Shown: one piece after another, positions 12,101 to 25,700 of the stretch
How the letters are laid out: each line of letters opens with the position of its first letter
Numbering within the stretch: position 1 is the first letter of the stretch
Source of the DNA: Daphnia pulex
Lineage: Eukaryota; Arthropoda; Branchiopoda; Diplostraca; Daphniidae
NCBI RefSeq assembly: GCF_021134715.1
Contig: NC_060019.1
Span: 62,001 to 126,000, forward strand
Direction of reading: 5' to 3'
Length of the DNA stretch: 64,000 bases
Program-made: the position numbers and the translations under genes
The notes under the pieces: model-generated
What the model was told of the DNA's origin: nothing
Seen by the model: only the letters and a program-made list of their open reading frames with translations
The model's database searches: none

Positions 12101-15100
12101 ATGGTTTCTTGTTTAGTTTTTCATTTAGAATCGAATAACGTTTGTCTGGTGTCGCTGCGATTAGCCGTTCTCGAGATATTCGCTTTCCAAATTTCAGGAC
12201 TTCCTTGGGGCTCACTTGGTAAAAAAATCCAGAGGTTAGGTTAGGTTACATCAACTTCTTCCGATTTTGACGAAAAAGACATAAAAGACGTGTTTTGACA
12301 CGAGGAACTCGAATTTCGCAATATAAAACTCGTACGGCCACTTGGTATCCCTCAAAACTCGATTCAAACACTTGAAAGTCAAAATTTTCACAAGTACCAT
12401 CACTGAAAGTGGATGACTGATCAACCATATGGTTTCTTGTTCAGTTTTTCATTTAGAATCGAATAACGTTTGTCTGGTGTCGCTGCGATAAGCCGTTCTC
12501 GAGATATTCGCTTTCCAAATTTCAGGACTTCCTTGGGGCTCACTTGGTAAAAAAATCCAGAGGTTAGGTTAGGTTACATCAACTTCTTCCGATTTTGACG
12601 AAAAAGACATAAAAGACGTGTTTTGACACGAGGAACTCGAATTTCGCAATATAAAACTCGTACGGCCACTTGGTATCCCTCAAAACTCGATTCAAACACT
12701 TGAAAGTCAAAATTTTCACAAGTACCATCACTGAAAGTGGATGACTGATCAACCATATGGTTTCTTGTTTAGTTTTTCATTTAGAATCGAATAACGTTTG
12801 TCTGGTGTCGCTGCGATTAGCCGTTCTCGAGATATTCGCTTTCCAAATTTCAGGACTTCCTTGGGGCTCACTTGGTAAAAAAATCCAGAGGTTAGGTTAG
12901 GTTACATCAACTTCTTCCGATTTTGACGAAAAAGACATAAAAGACGTGTTTTGACACGAGGAACTCGAATTTCGCAATATAAAACTCGTACGGCCACTTG
13001 GTATCCCTCAAAACTCGATTCAAACACTTGAAAGTCAAAATTTTCACAAGTACCATCACTGAAAGTGGATGACTGATCAACCATATGGTTTCTTGTTCAG
13101 TTTTTCATTTAGAATCGAATAACGTTTGTCTGGTGTCGCTGCGATAAGCCGTTCTCGAGATATTCGCTTTCCAAATTTCAGGACTTCCTTGGGGCTCACT
13201 TGGTAAAAAAATCCAGAGGTTAGGTTAGGTTACATCAACTTCTTCCGATTTTGACGAAAAAGACATAAAAGACGTGTTTTGACACGAGGAACTCGAATTT
13301 CGCAATATAAAACTCGTACGGCCACTTGGTATCCCTCAAAACTCGATTCAAACACTTTAAAGTCAAAATTTTCACAAGTACCATCACTGAAAGTGGATGA
13401 CTGATCAACCATATGGTTTCTTGTTCAGTTTTTCATTTAGAATCGAATAACGTTTGTCTGGTGTCGCTGCGATTAGCCGTTCTCGAGATATTCGCTTTCC
13501 AAATTTCAGGACTTCCTTGGGGCTCACTTGGTAAAAAAATCCAGAGGTTAGGTTAGGTTACATCAACTTCTTCCGATTTTGACGAAAAAGACATTAAAGA
13601 CGTGTTTTGACACGAGGAACTCGAATTTCGCAATATAAAACTCGTACGGCCACTTGGTATCCCTCAAAACTCGATTCAAACACTTGAAAGTCAAAATTTT
13701 CACAAGTACCATCACTGAAAGTGGATGACTGATCAACCATATGGTTTCTTGTTAAGTTTTTCATTTAGAATCGAATAACGTTTGTCTGGTGTCGCTGCGA
13801 TAAGCCGTTCTCGAGATATTCGCTTTCCAAATTTCAGGACTTCCTTGGGGCTCACTTGGTAAAAAAATCCAGAGGTTAGGTTAGGTTACATCAACTTCTT
13901 CCGATTTTGACGAAAAAGACATAAAAGACGTGTTTTGACACGAGGAACTCGAATTTCGCAATATAAAACTCGTACGGCCACTTGGTATCCCTCAAAACTC
14001 GATTCAAACACTTGAAAGTCAAAATTTTCACAAGTACCATCACTGAAAGTGGATGACTGATCAACCATATGGTTTCTTGTTTAGTTTTTCATTTAGAATC
14101 GAATAACGTTTGTCTGGTGTCGCTGCGATTAGCCGTTCTCGAGATATTCGCTTTCCAAATTTCAGGACTTCCTTGGGGCTCACTTGGTAAAAAAATCCAG
14201 AGGTTAGGTTAGGTTACATCAACTTCTTCCGATTTTGACGAAAAAGACATAAAAGACGTGTTTTGACACGAGGAACTCGAATTTCGCAATATAAAACTCG
14301 TACGGCCACTTGGTATCCCTCAAAACTCGATTCAAACACTTGAAAGTCAAAATTTTCACAAGTACCATCACTGAAAGTGGATGACTGATCAACCATATGG
14401 TTTCTTGTTCAGTTTTTCATTTAGAATCGAATAACGTTTGTCTGGTGTCGCTGCGATAAGCCGTTCTCGAGATATTCGCTTTCCAAATTTCAGGACTTCC
14501 TTGGGGCTCACTTGGTAAAAAAATCCAGAGGTTAGGTTAGGTTACATCAACTTCTTCCGATTTTGACGAAAAAGACATAAAAGACGTGTTTTGACACGAG
14601 GAACTCGAATTTCGCAATATAAAACTCGTACGGCCACTTGGTATCCCTCAAAACTCGATTCAAACACTTGAAAGTCAAAATTTTCACAAGTACCATCACT
14701 GAAAGTGGATGACTGATCAACCATATGGTTTCTTGTTTAGTTTTTCATTTAGAATCGAATAACGTTTGTCTGGTGTCGCTGCGATTAGCCGTTCTCGAGA
14801 TATTCGCTTTCCAAATTTCAGGACTTCCTTGGGGCTCACTTGGTAAAAAAATCCAGAGGTTAGGTTAGGTTACATCAACTTCTTCCGATTTTGACGAAAA
14901 AGACATAAAAGACGTGTTTTGACACGAGGAACTCGAATTTCGCAATATAAAACTCGTACGGCCACTTGGTATCCCTCAAAACTCGATTCAAACACTTGAA
15001 AGTCAAAATTTTCACAAGTACCATCACTGAAAGTGGATGACTGATCAACCATATGGTTTCTTGTTCAGTTTTTCATTTAGAATCGAATAACGTTTGTCTG

Positions 15101-18100
15101 GTGTCGCTGCGATAAGCCGTTCTCGAGATATTCGCTTTCCAAATTTCAGGACTTCCTTGGGGCTCACTTGGTAAAAAAATCCAGAGGTTAGGTTAGGTTA
15201 CATCAACTTCTTCCGATTTTGACGAAAAAGACATAAAAGACGTGTTTTGACACGAGGAACTCGAATTTCGCAATATAAAACTCGTACGGCCACTTGGTAT
15301 CCCTCAAAACTCGATTCAAACACTTTAAAGTCAAAATTTTCACAAGTACCATCACTGAAAGTGGATGACTGATCAACCATATGGTTTCTTGTTCAGTTTT
15401 TCATTTAGAATCGAATAACGTTTGTCTGGTGTCGCTGCGATAAGCCGTTCTCGAGATATTCGCTTTCCAAATTTCAGGACTTCCTTGGGGCTCACTTGGT
15501 AAAAAAATCCAGAGGTTAGGTTAGGTTACATCAACTTCTTCCGATTTTGACGAAAAAGACATAAAAGACGTGTTTTGACACGAGGAACTCGAATTTCGCA
15601 ATATAAAACTCGTACGGCCACTTGGTATCCCTCAAAACTCGATTCAAACACTTTAAAGTCAAAATTTTCACAAGTACCATCACTGAAAGTGGATGACTGA
15701 TCAACCATATGGTTTCTTGTTCAGTTTTTCATTTAGAATCGAATAACGTTTGTCTGGTGTCGCTGCGATAAGCCGTTCTCGAGATATTCGCTTTCCAAAT
15801 TTCAGGACTTCCTTGGGGCTCACTTGGTAAAAAAATCCAGAGGTTAGGTTAGGTTACATCAACTTCTTCCGATTTTGACGAAAAAGACATAAAAGACGTG
15901 TTTTGACACGAGGAACTCGAATTTCGCAATATAAAACTCGTACGGCCACTTGGTATCCCTCAAAACTCGATTCAAACACTTGAAAGTCAAAATTTTCACA
16001 AGTACCATCACTGAAAGTGGATGACTGATCAACCATATGGTTTCTTGTTCAGTTTTTCATTTAGAATCGAATAACGTTTGTCTGGTGTCGCTGCGATTAG
16101 CCGTTCTCGAGATATTCGCTTTCCAAATTTCAGGACTTCCTTGGGGCTCACTTGGTAAAAAAATCCAGAGGTTAGGTTAGGTTACATCAACTTCTTCCGA
16201 TTTTGACGAAAAAGACATAAAAGACGTGTTTTGACACGAGGAACTCGAATTTCGCAATATAAAACTCGTACGGCCACTTGGTATCCCTCAAAACTCGATT
16301 CAAACACTTGAAAGTCAAAATTTTCACAAGTACCATCACTGAAAGTGGATGACTGATCAACCATATGGTTTCTTGTTCAGTTTTACATTTAGAATCGAAT
16401 AACGTTTGTCTGGTGTCGCTGCGATAAGCCGTTCTCGAGATATTCGCTTTCCAAATTACAGGACTTCCTTGGGGCTCACTTGGTAAAAAAATCCAGAGGT
16501 TAGGTTAGGTTACATCAACTTCTTCCGATTTTGACGAAAAAGACATAAAAGACGTTTTTTGACACGAGGAACTCGAATTTCGCAATATAAAACTCGTACG
16601 GCCACTTGGTATCCCTCAAAACTCGATTCAAACACTTGAAAGTCAAAATTTTCACAAGTACCATCACTGAAAGTGGATGACTGATCAACCATATGGTTTC
16701 TTGTTCAGTTTTACATTTAGAATCGAATAACGTTTGTCTGGTGTCGCTGCGATTAGCCGTTCTCGAGATATTCGCTTTCCAAATTTCAGGACTTCCTTGG
16801 GGCTCACTTGGTAAAAAAATCCAGAGGTTAGGTTAGGTTACATCAACTTCTTCCGATTTTGACGAAAAAGACATAAAAGACGTGTTTTGACACGAGGAAC
16901 TCGAATTTCGCAATATAAAACTCGTACGGCCACTTGGTATCCCTCAAAACTCGATTCAAACACTTGAAAGTCAAAATTTTCACAAGTACCATCACTGAAA
17001 GTGGATGACTGATCAACCATATGGTTTCTTGTTCAGTTTTTCATTTAGAATCGAATAACGTTTGTCTGGTGTCGCTGCGATTAGCCGTTCTCGAGATATT
17101 CTTTTTCCAAATTTCAGGACTTCCTTGGGGCTCACTTGGTAAAAAAATCCAGAGGTTAGGTTAGGTTACATCAACTTCTTCCGATTTTGACGAAAAAGAC
17201 ATAAAAGACGTGTTTTGACACGAGGAACTCGAATTTCGCAATATAAAACTCGTACGGCCACTTGGTATCCCTCAAAACTCGATTCAAACACTTAAAAGTC
17301 AAAATTTTCACAGGTACCATCACTGAAAGTGGATGACTGATCAACCATATGGTTTCTTGTTCAGTTTTCCATTTAGAATCGAATAACGTTTGTCTGGTGT
17401 CGCTGCGATTAGCCGTTCTCTAGATATTCGCTTTCCAAATTTCAGGACTTCCTTGGGGCTCACTTGGTAAAAAAATCCAGAGGTTAGGTTAGGTTACATC
17501 AACTTCTTCCGATTTTGACGAAAAAGACATAAAAGACGTGTTTTGACACGAGGAACTCGAATTTCGCAATATAAAACTCGTACGGCCACTTGGTATCCCT
17601 CAAAACTCGATTCAAACACTTGAAAGTCAAAATTTTCACAGGTACCATCACTGAAAGTGGATGACTGATCAACCATATGGTTTCTTGTTCAGTTTTCCAT
17701 TTAGAATCGAATAACGTTTGTCTGGTGTCGCTGCGATTAGCCGTTCTCTAGATATTCGCTTTCCAAATTTCAGGACTTCCTTGGGGCTCACTTGGTAAAA
17801 AAATCCAGAGGTTAGGTTAGGTTACATCAACTTCTTCCGATTTTGACGAAAAAGTCATAAAAGACGTGTTTTGACACGAGGAACTCGAATTTCGCAATAT
17901 AAAACTCGTACGGCCACTTGGTATCCCTCAAAACTCGATTCAAACACTTGAAAGTCAAAATTTTCACAGGTACCATCACTGAAAGTGGATGACTGATCAA
18001 CCATATGGTTTCTTGTTCAGTTTTCCATTTAGAATCGAATAACGTTTGTCTGGTGTCGCTGCGATTAGCCGTTCTCTAGATATTCGCTTTCCAAATTTCA

Positions 18101-19722
18101 GGACTTCCTTGGGGCTCACTTGGTAAAAAAATCCAGAAGTTAGGTTAGGTTACATCAACTTCTTCCGATTTTGACGAAAAAGACATAAAAGACGTGTTTT
18201 GACAAGAGGAACTCGAATTTCGCAATATAAAACTCGTACGGCCACTTGGTATCCCTCAAAACTCGATTCAAACACTTGAAAGTCAAAATTTTCACAAGTA
18301 CCATCACTGAAAGTGGATGACTGATCAACCATATGGTTTCTTGTTCAGTTTTTCATTTAGAATCGAATAACGTTTGTCTGGTGTCGCTGCGATTAGCCGT
18401 TCTCGAGATATTCGCTTTCCAAATTTCAGGACTTCCTTGGGGCTCACTTGGTAAAAAAATCCAGAGGTTAGGTTAGGTTACATCAACTTCTTCCGATTTT
18501 GACGAAAAAGACATAAAAGACGTGTTTTGACACGAGGAACTCGAATTTCGCAATATAAAACTCGTACGGCCACTTGGTATCCCTCAAAACTCGATTCAAA
18601 CACTTGAAAGTCAAAATTTTCACAAGTACCATCACTGAAAGTGGATGACTGATCAACCATATGGTTTCTTGTTCAGTTTTACATTTAGAATCGAATAACG
18701 TTTGTCTGGTGTCGCTGCGATAAGCCGTTCTCGAGATATTCGCTTTCCAAATTACAGGACTTCCTTGGGGCTCACTTGGTAAAAAAATCCAGAGGTTAGG
18801 TTAGGTTACATCAACTTCTTCCGATTTTGACGAAAAAGACATAAAAGACGTGTTTTGACACGAGGAACTCGAATTTCGCAATATAAAACTCGTACGGCCA
18901 CTTGGTATCCCTCAAAACTCGATTCAAACACTTGAAAGTCAAAATTTTCACAAGTACCATCACTGAAAGTGGATGACTGATCAACCATATGGTTTCTTGT
19001 TCAGTTTTACATTTAGAATCGAATAACGTTTGTCTGGTGTCGCTGCGATTAGCCGTTCTCGAGATATTCGCTTTCCAAATTTCAGGACTTCCTTGGGGCT
19101 CACTTGGTAAAAAAATCCAGAGGTTAGGTTAGGTTACATCAACTTCTTCCGATTTTGACGAAAAAGACATAAAAGACGTGTTTTGACACGAGGAACTCGA
19201 ATTTCGCAATATAAAACTCGTACGGCCACTTGGTATCCCTCAAAACTCGATTCAAACACTTGAAAGTCAAAATTTTCACAAGTACCATCACTGAAAGTGG
19301 ATGACTGATCAACCATATGGTTTCTTGTTTAGTTTTTCATTTAGAATCGAATAACGTTTGTCTGGTGTCGCTGCGATTAGCCGTTCTCGAGATATTCGCT
19401 TTCCAAATTTCAGGACTTCCTTGGGGCTCACTTGGTAAAAAAATCCAGAGGTTAGGTTAGGTTACATCAACTTCTTCCGATTTTGACGAAAAAGACATAA
19501 AAGACGTGTTTTGACACGAGGAACTCGAATTTCGCAATATAAAACTCGTGCGGCCACTTGGTATCCCTCAAAACTCGATTCAAATACTTGAAAGTCAAAA
19601 TTTTCACAAGTACCATCACTGAAAGTGGATGACTGATCAACCATACGGTTTCTTGTTCAGTTTTTCATTTAGAATCGAATAACGTTTGTCTGGTGTCGCT
19701 GCGATAAGCCGTTCTCGAGATA
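3112..19722. repeat. 328-bp subtelomeric satellite, about 50.6 copies
   Basis: Head-to-tail repeat with a 328-bp period. Units can be phased on the sequence GGTTAGGTTAGGTTA, whose downstream edge recurs near 3380, 3718, 4046 and then every 328 bp to 19462. One unit is 10 bp longer because GGCTCACTTG is doubled at 3671-3690. Units differ by a few substitutions that define subfamilies, for example TTTAAAG versus TTGAAAG, ACATAAAAG versus ACATTAAAG, and AGTTTTTCATTT versus AGTTTTACATTT. A 60-codon minus-strand frame is open in most units and broken in others with no sign of coding constraint. The last unit is cut in CTCGAGATA at 19722. Confidence 0.97.
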
Positions 19723-22700
19723 ACAATACTTAGAAAAACTCCTTCTACGAGCTCAGAAACATGCAATCTAGGGTATATTCTTGATCAGCATTTCACGCTG
19801 AACACGATGCGATCAAAATAAAATTTAGTTCCAAAACTTGCCACCAGGTGGCTTTGATTTCAATACTTAGAAAAAGGCACTTCTACTGCTCAGAACCATG
19901 TGAAACAAACATATTCTTGAACAGAATTTCACGCTGAGCACGATGCGATCAAAATAAAATTTAGTTCCAAAACTTGCCACCAGGTGGCGCTGATTTCAAT
20001 ACTTAGAAAAAGGCACTTCTACTGCTCAGGACCATGTGAAACAAACATCTTCTTGATCAGAATTTCACGCTGAGCACGATGCGATCAAAATAAAATTTAG
20101 TTCCAAAACTTGCCACCAGGTGGCGCTGATAGTTCCAAAACTTGCCACCAGGTGGCGCTGATTTCAACACTTAGAAAAAGGCACTTCTACTGCTCAGAAC
20201 CATGTGAAACAAACATATTCTTGATCAGAATTTCACGCTGAGCACGATGCGATCAAAATAAAATTTAGTTCCAAAACTTGCCACCAGGTGGCGCTGATAG
20301 TTCCAAGACTTGCCACCAGGTGGCGCTGATTTCAACACTTAGAAAAAGGCACTTCTACTGCTCAGAACCATGTGAAACAAACATATTCTTGATCAGAATT
20401 TCACGCTGAGCACGATGCGATCAAAATAAAATTTAGTTCCAAAACTTGCCACCAGGTGGCGCTGATTTCAATACTAAAAAAAGGCACTTCTACTGCTCAG
20501 AACCATGTGAAACAAACATATACTTGATCAGAATTTCACGCTGAGCACGATGCGATCAAAGTAAAATTTAGTTCCAAAACTTGCCACCAGGTGGCGCTGA
20601 CTTCAATACTTAGAAAAAGGCACTTCTACTGCTCAGAACCATTTGAAACAAACATATTCTTGATCAGAATTTTACGCTGAGCACGATGCGATCAAAATAA
20701 AATTTAGTTCCAAAACTTGCCACCAGGTGGCGCTGATAGTTCCAAAACTTGCCACCAGGTGGCGCTGATTTCAACACTTAGAAAAAGGCACTTCTACTGC
20801 TCAGAACCATGTGAAACAAACATATTCTTGTACAGAATTTCACGCTGAGCACGATGCGATCAAAATAAAATTTAGTTCCAAAACTTGCCACCAGGTGGCG
20901 CTGATAGTTCCAAAACTTGCCACCAGGTGGCGCTGATAGTTCCAAAACTTGCCACCAGGTGGCGCTGATTTCAATACTTAGAAAAAGGCACTTCTACTGC
21001 TCAGAACCATTTGAAACAAACATATTCTTGATCAGAATTTTACGCTGAGCACGATGCGATCAAAATAAAATTTAGTTCCAAAACTTGCCACCAGGTGGCG
21101 CTGATAGTTCCAAAACTTGCCACCAGGTGGCGCTGATTTCAACACTTAGAAAAAGGCACTTCTACTGCTCAGAACCATGTGAAACAAACATATTCTTGTA
21201 CAGAATTTCACGCTGAGCACGATGCGATCAAAATAAAATTTAGTTCCAAAACTTGCCACCAGGTGGCGCTGATTTCAATACTTAGAAAAAGGCACTTCTA
21301 CTGCTCAGAACCATTTGAAACAAACATATTCTTGATCAGAATTTTACGCTGAGCACGATGCGATCAAAATAAAATTTAGTTCCAAAACTTGCCACCAGGT
21401 GGCGCTGATAGTTCCAAAACTTGCCACCAGGTGGCGCTGATAGTTCCAAAACTTGCCACCAGGTGGCGCTGATTTCAATACTTAGAAAAAGGCACTTCTA
21501 CTGCTCAGAACCATGTGAAACAAACATATTCTTGATCAGAATTTCACGCTGAGCACGATGCGATCAAAATAAAATTTAGTTCCAAAACTTGCCACCAGGT
21601 GGCGCTGATAGTTCCAAAACTTGCCACCAGGTGGCGCTGATTTCAACACTTAGAAAAAGGCACTTCTACTGCTCAGAACCATGTGAAACAAACATATTCT
21701 TGATCAGAATTTCACGCTGAGCACGATGCGATCAAAATAAAATTTAGTTCCAAAACTTGCCACCAGGTGGCGCTGATTTCAATACTTAGAAAAAGGCACT
21801 TCTACTGCTCAGAACCATGTGAAACAAACATATTCTTGATCAGAATTTCACGCTGAGCACGATGCGATCAAAATAAAATTTAGTTCCAAAACTTGCCACC
21901 AGGTGGCGCTAATTTCAACACTTAGAAAAAGGCACTTCTACTGCTCAGAACCATGTGAAACAAACATATTCTTGATCAGAATTTTACGCTGAGCACGATG
22001 CGATCAAAATAAAATTTAGTTCCAAAACTTGCCACCAGGTGGCGCTGATAGTTCCAAAACTTGCCACCAGGTGGCGCTGATAGTTCCAAAACTTGCCACC
22101 AGGTGGCGCTGATTTCAATACTTAGAAAAAGGCACTTCTACTGCTCAGAACCATGTGAAACAAACATATTCTTGATCAGAATTTCACGCTGAGCACGATG
22201 CGATCAAAATAAAATTTAGTTCCAAAACTTGCCACCAGGTGGCGCTGATAGTTCCAAAACTTGCCACCAGGTGGCGCTGATTTCAACACTTAGAAAAAGG
22301 CACTTCTACTGCTCAGAACCATGTGAAACAAACATATTCTTGATCAGAATTTCACGCTGAGCACGATGCGATCAAAATAAAATTTAGTTCCAAAACTTGC
22401 CACCAGGTGGCGCTGATTTCAATACTTAGAAAAAGGCACTTCTACTGCTCAGAACCATGTGAAACAAACATATTCTTGATCAGAATTTCACGCTGAGCAC
22501 GATGCGATCAAAATAAAATTTAGTTCCAAAACTTGCCACCAGGTGGCGCTAATTTCAACACTTAGAAAAAGGCACTTCTACTGCTCAGAACCATGTGAAA
22601 CAAACATATTCTTGATCAGAATTTCACGCTGAGCACGATGCGATCAAAATAAAATTTAGTTCCAAAACTTGCCACCAGGTGGCGCTGATAGTTCCAAAAC

Positions 22701-25700
22701 TTGCCACCAGGTGGCGCTGATAGTTCCAAAACTTGCCACCAGGTGGCGCTGATTTCAACACTTAGAAAAAGGCACTTCTACTGCTCAGAACCATGTGAAA
22801 CAAACATATTCTTGATCAGAATTTCACGCTGAGCACGATGCGATCAAAATAAAATTTAGTTCCAAAACTTGCCACCAGGTGGCGCTGATTTCAATACTTA
22901 GAAAAAGGCACTTCTACTTCTCAGAACCATTTGAAACAAACATATTCTTGATCAGAATTTCACGCTGAGCACGATGCGATCAAAATAAAATTTAGTTCCA
23001 AAACTTGCCACCAGGTGGCGCTGATAGTTCCAAAACTTGCCACCAGGTGGCGCTGATTTCAACACTTAGAAAAAGGCACTTCTACTGCTCAGAACCATGT
23101 GAAACAAACATATTCTTGATCAGAATTTCACGCTGAGCACGATGCGATCAAAATAAAATTTAGTTCCAAAACTTGCCACCAGGTGGCGCTGATAGTTCCA
23201 AGACTTGCCACCAGGTGGCGCTGATTTCAACACTTAGAAAAAGGCACTTCTACTGCTCAGAACCATGTGAAACAAACATATTCTTGAACAGAATTTCACG
23301 CTGAGCACGATGCGATCAAAATAAAATTTAGTTCCAAAACTTGCCACCAGGTGGCGCTGATTTCAATACTTAGAAAAAGGCACTTCTACTGCTCAGAACC
23401 ATTTGAAACAAACATATTCTTGATCAGAATTTCACGCTGAGCACGATGCGATCAAAATAAAATTTAGTTCCAAAACTTGCCACCAGGTGGCGCTGATAGT
23501 TCCATAACTTGCCACCAGGTGGCGCTGATAGTTCCAAAACTTGCCACCAGGTGGCGCTGATTTCAATACTTAGAAAAAGGCACTTCAACTGCTCAGAATC
23601 ATGTGAAACAAACATATTCTTGATCAGAATTTCACGCTGAGCACGATGCGATCATAATAAAATTTAGTTCCAAAACTTGCCACCAGGTGGCGCTAATTTC
23701 AACACTTAGAAAAAGGCACTTCTACTGCTCAGAACCATGTGAAACAAACATATTCTTGTACAGAATTTCACGCTGAGCACGATGCGATCAAAATAAAATT
23801 TAGTTCCAAAACTTGCCACCAGGTGGCGCTGATTTCAATACTTAGAAAAAGGCACTTCTACTGCTCAGAACCATTTGAAACAAACATATTCTTGATCAGA
23901 ATTTTACGCTGAGCACGATGCGATCAAAATAAAATTTAGTTCCAAAACTTGCCACCAGGTAGCGCTGATAGTTCCAAAACTTGCCACAAGGTGGCGCTGA
24001 TAGTTCCAAAACTTGCCACCAGGTGGCGCTGATTTCAATACTTAGAAAAAGGCACTTCTACTGCTCAGAACCATGTGAAACAAACATATTCTTGATCAGA
24101 ATTTCACGCTGAGCACGATGCGATCAAAATAAAATTTAGTTCCAAAACTTGCCACCAGGTGGCGCTGATAGTTCCAAAACTTGCCACCAGGTGGCGCTGA
24201 TTTCAACACTTAGAAAAAGGCACTTCTACTGCTCAGAACCATGTGAAACAAACATATTCTTGATCAGAATTTCACGCTGAGCACGATGCGATCATAATAA
24301 AATTTAGTTCCAAAACTTGCCACCAGGTGGCGCTGATAGTTCCAAAACTTGCCACCAGGTGGCGCTGATTTCAACACTTAGAAAAAGGCACTTCTACTGC
24401 TCAGAACCATGTGAAACAAACATATTCTTGATCAGAATTTCACGCTGAGCACGATGCGATCAAAATAAAATTTAGTTCCAAAACTTGCCACCAGGTGGCG
24501 CTGATTTCAACACTTAGAAAAAAGCACTTCTACTGCTCAGAACCATGTGAAACAAACATATTCTTGATCAGAATTTCACGCTGAGCACGATGCGATCAAA
24601 ATAAAATTTAGTTCCAAAACTTGCCACCAGGTGGCGCTGATTTCAATACTTAGAAAAAGGCACTTCTACTGCTCAGAACCATTTGAAACAAACATATTCT
24701 TGATCAGAATTTTACGCTGAGCACGATGCGATCAAAATAAAATTTAGTTCCAAAACTTGCCACCAGGTGGCGCTGATAGTTCCAAAACTTGCCACCAGGT
24801 GGCGCTGATTTCAACACTTAGAAAAAGGCACTTCTACTGCTCAGAACCATGTGAAACAAACATATTCTTGATCAGAATTTCACGCTGAGCACGATGCGAT
24901 CAAAATAAAATTTAGTTCCAAAACTTGCCACCAGGTGGCGCTGATTTCAATACTTAGAAAAAGGCACTTCTACTGCTCAGAACCATGTGAAACAAACATA
25001 TTCTTGAACAGAATTTCACGCTGAGCACGATGCGATCAAAATAAAATTTAGTTCCAAAACTTGCCACCAGGTGGCGCTGATTTCAATACTTAGAAAAAGG
25101 CACTTCTACTGCTCAGAACCATTTGAAACAAACATATTCTTGATCAGAATTTCACGCTGAGCACGATGCGATCAAAATAAAATTTAGTTCCAAAACTTGC
25201 CACCAGGTGGCGCTGATTTCAACACTTAGAAAAAGGCACTTCTACTGCTCAGAACCATGTGAAACAAACATATTCTTGAACAGAATTTCACGCTGAGCAC
25301 GATGCGATCAAAATAAAATTTAGTTCCAAAACTTGCCACCAGGTGGCGCTGATTTCAATACTTAGAAAAAGGCACTTCTACTGCTCAGAACCATTTGAAA
25401 CAAACATATTCTTGATCAGAATTTTACGCTGAGCACGATGCGATCAAAATGAAATTTAGTTCCAAAACTTGCCACCAGGTGGCGCTGATTTCAATACTTA
25501 GAAAAAGGCACTTCTACTGCTCAGAACCATTTGAAACAAACATATTCTTGATCAGAATTTCACGCTGAGCACGATGCGATCAAAATAAAATTTAGTTCCA
25601 AAACTTGCCACCAGGTGGCGCTGATAGTTCCAAAACTTGCCACCAGGTGGCGCTGATTTCAACACTTAGAAAAAGGCACTTCTACTGCTCAGAACCATGT

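Noticed and set aside
3380..19644. Repeated 60-codon minus-strand frames in the 328-bp units
   Set aside because: They are satellite by-products: identical because the repeat is homogenised, broken in many units, and without coding features.
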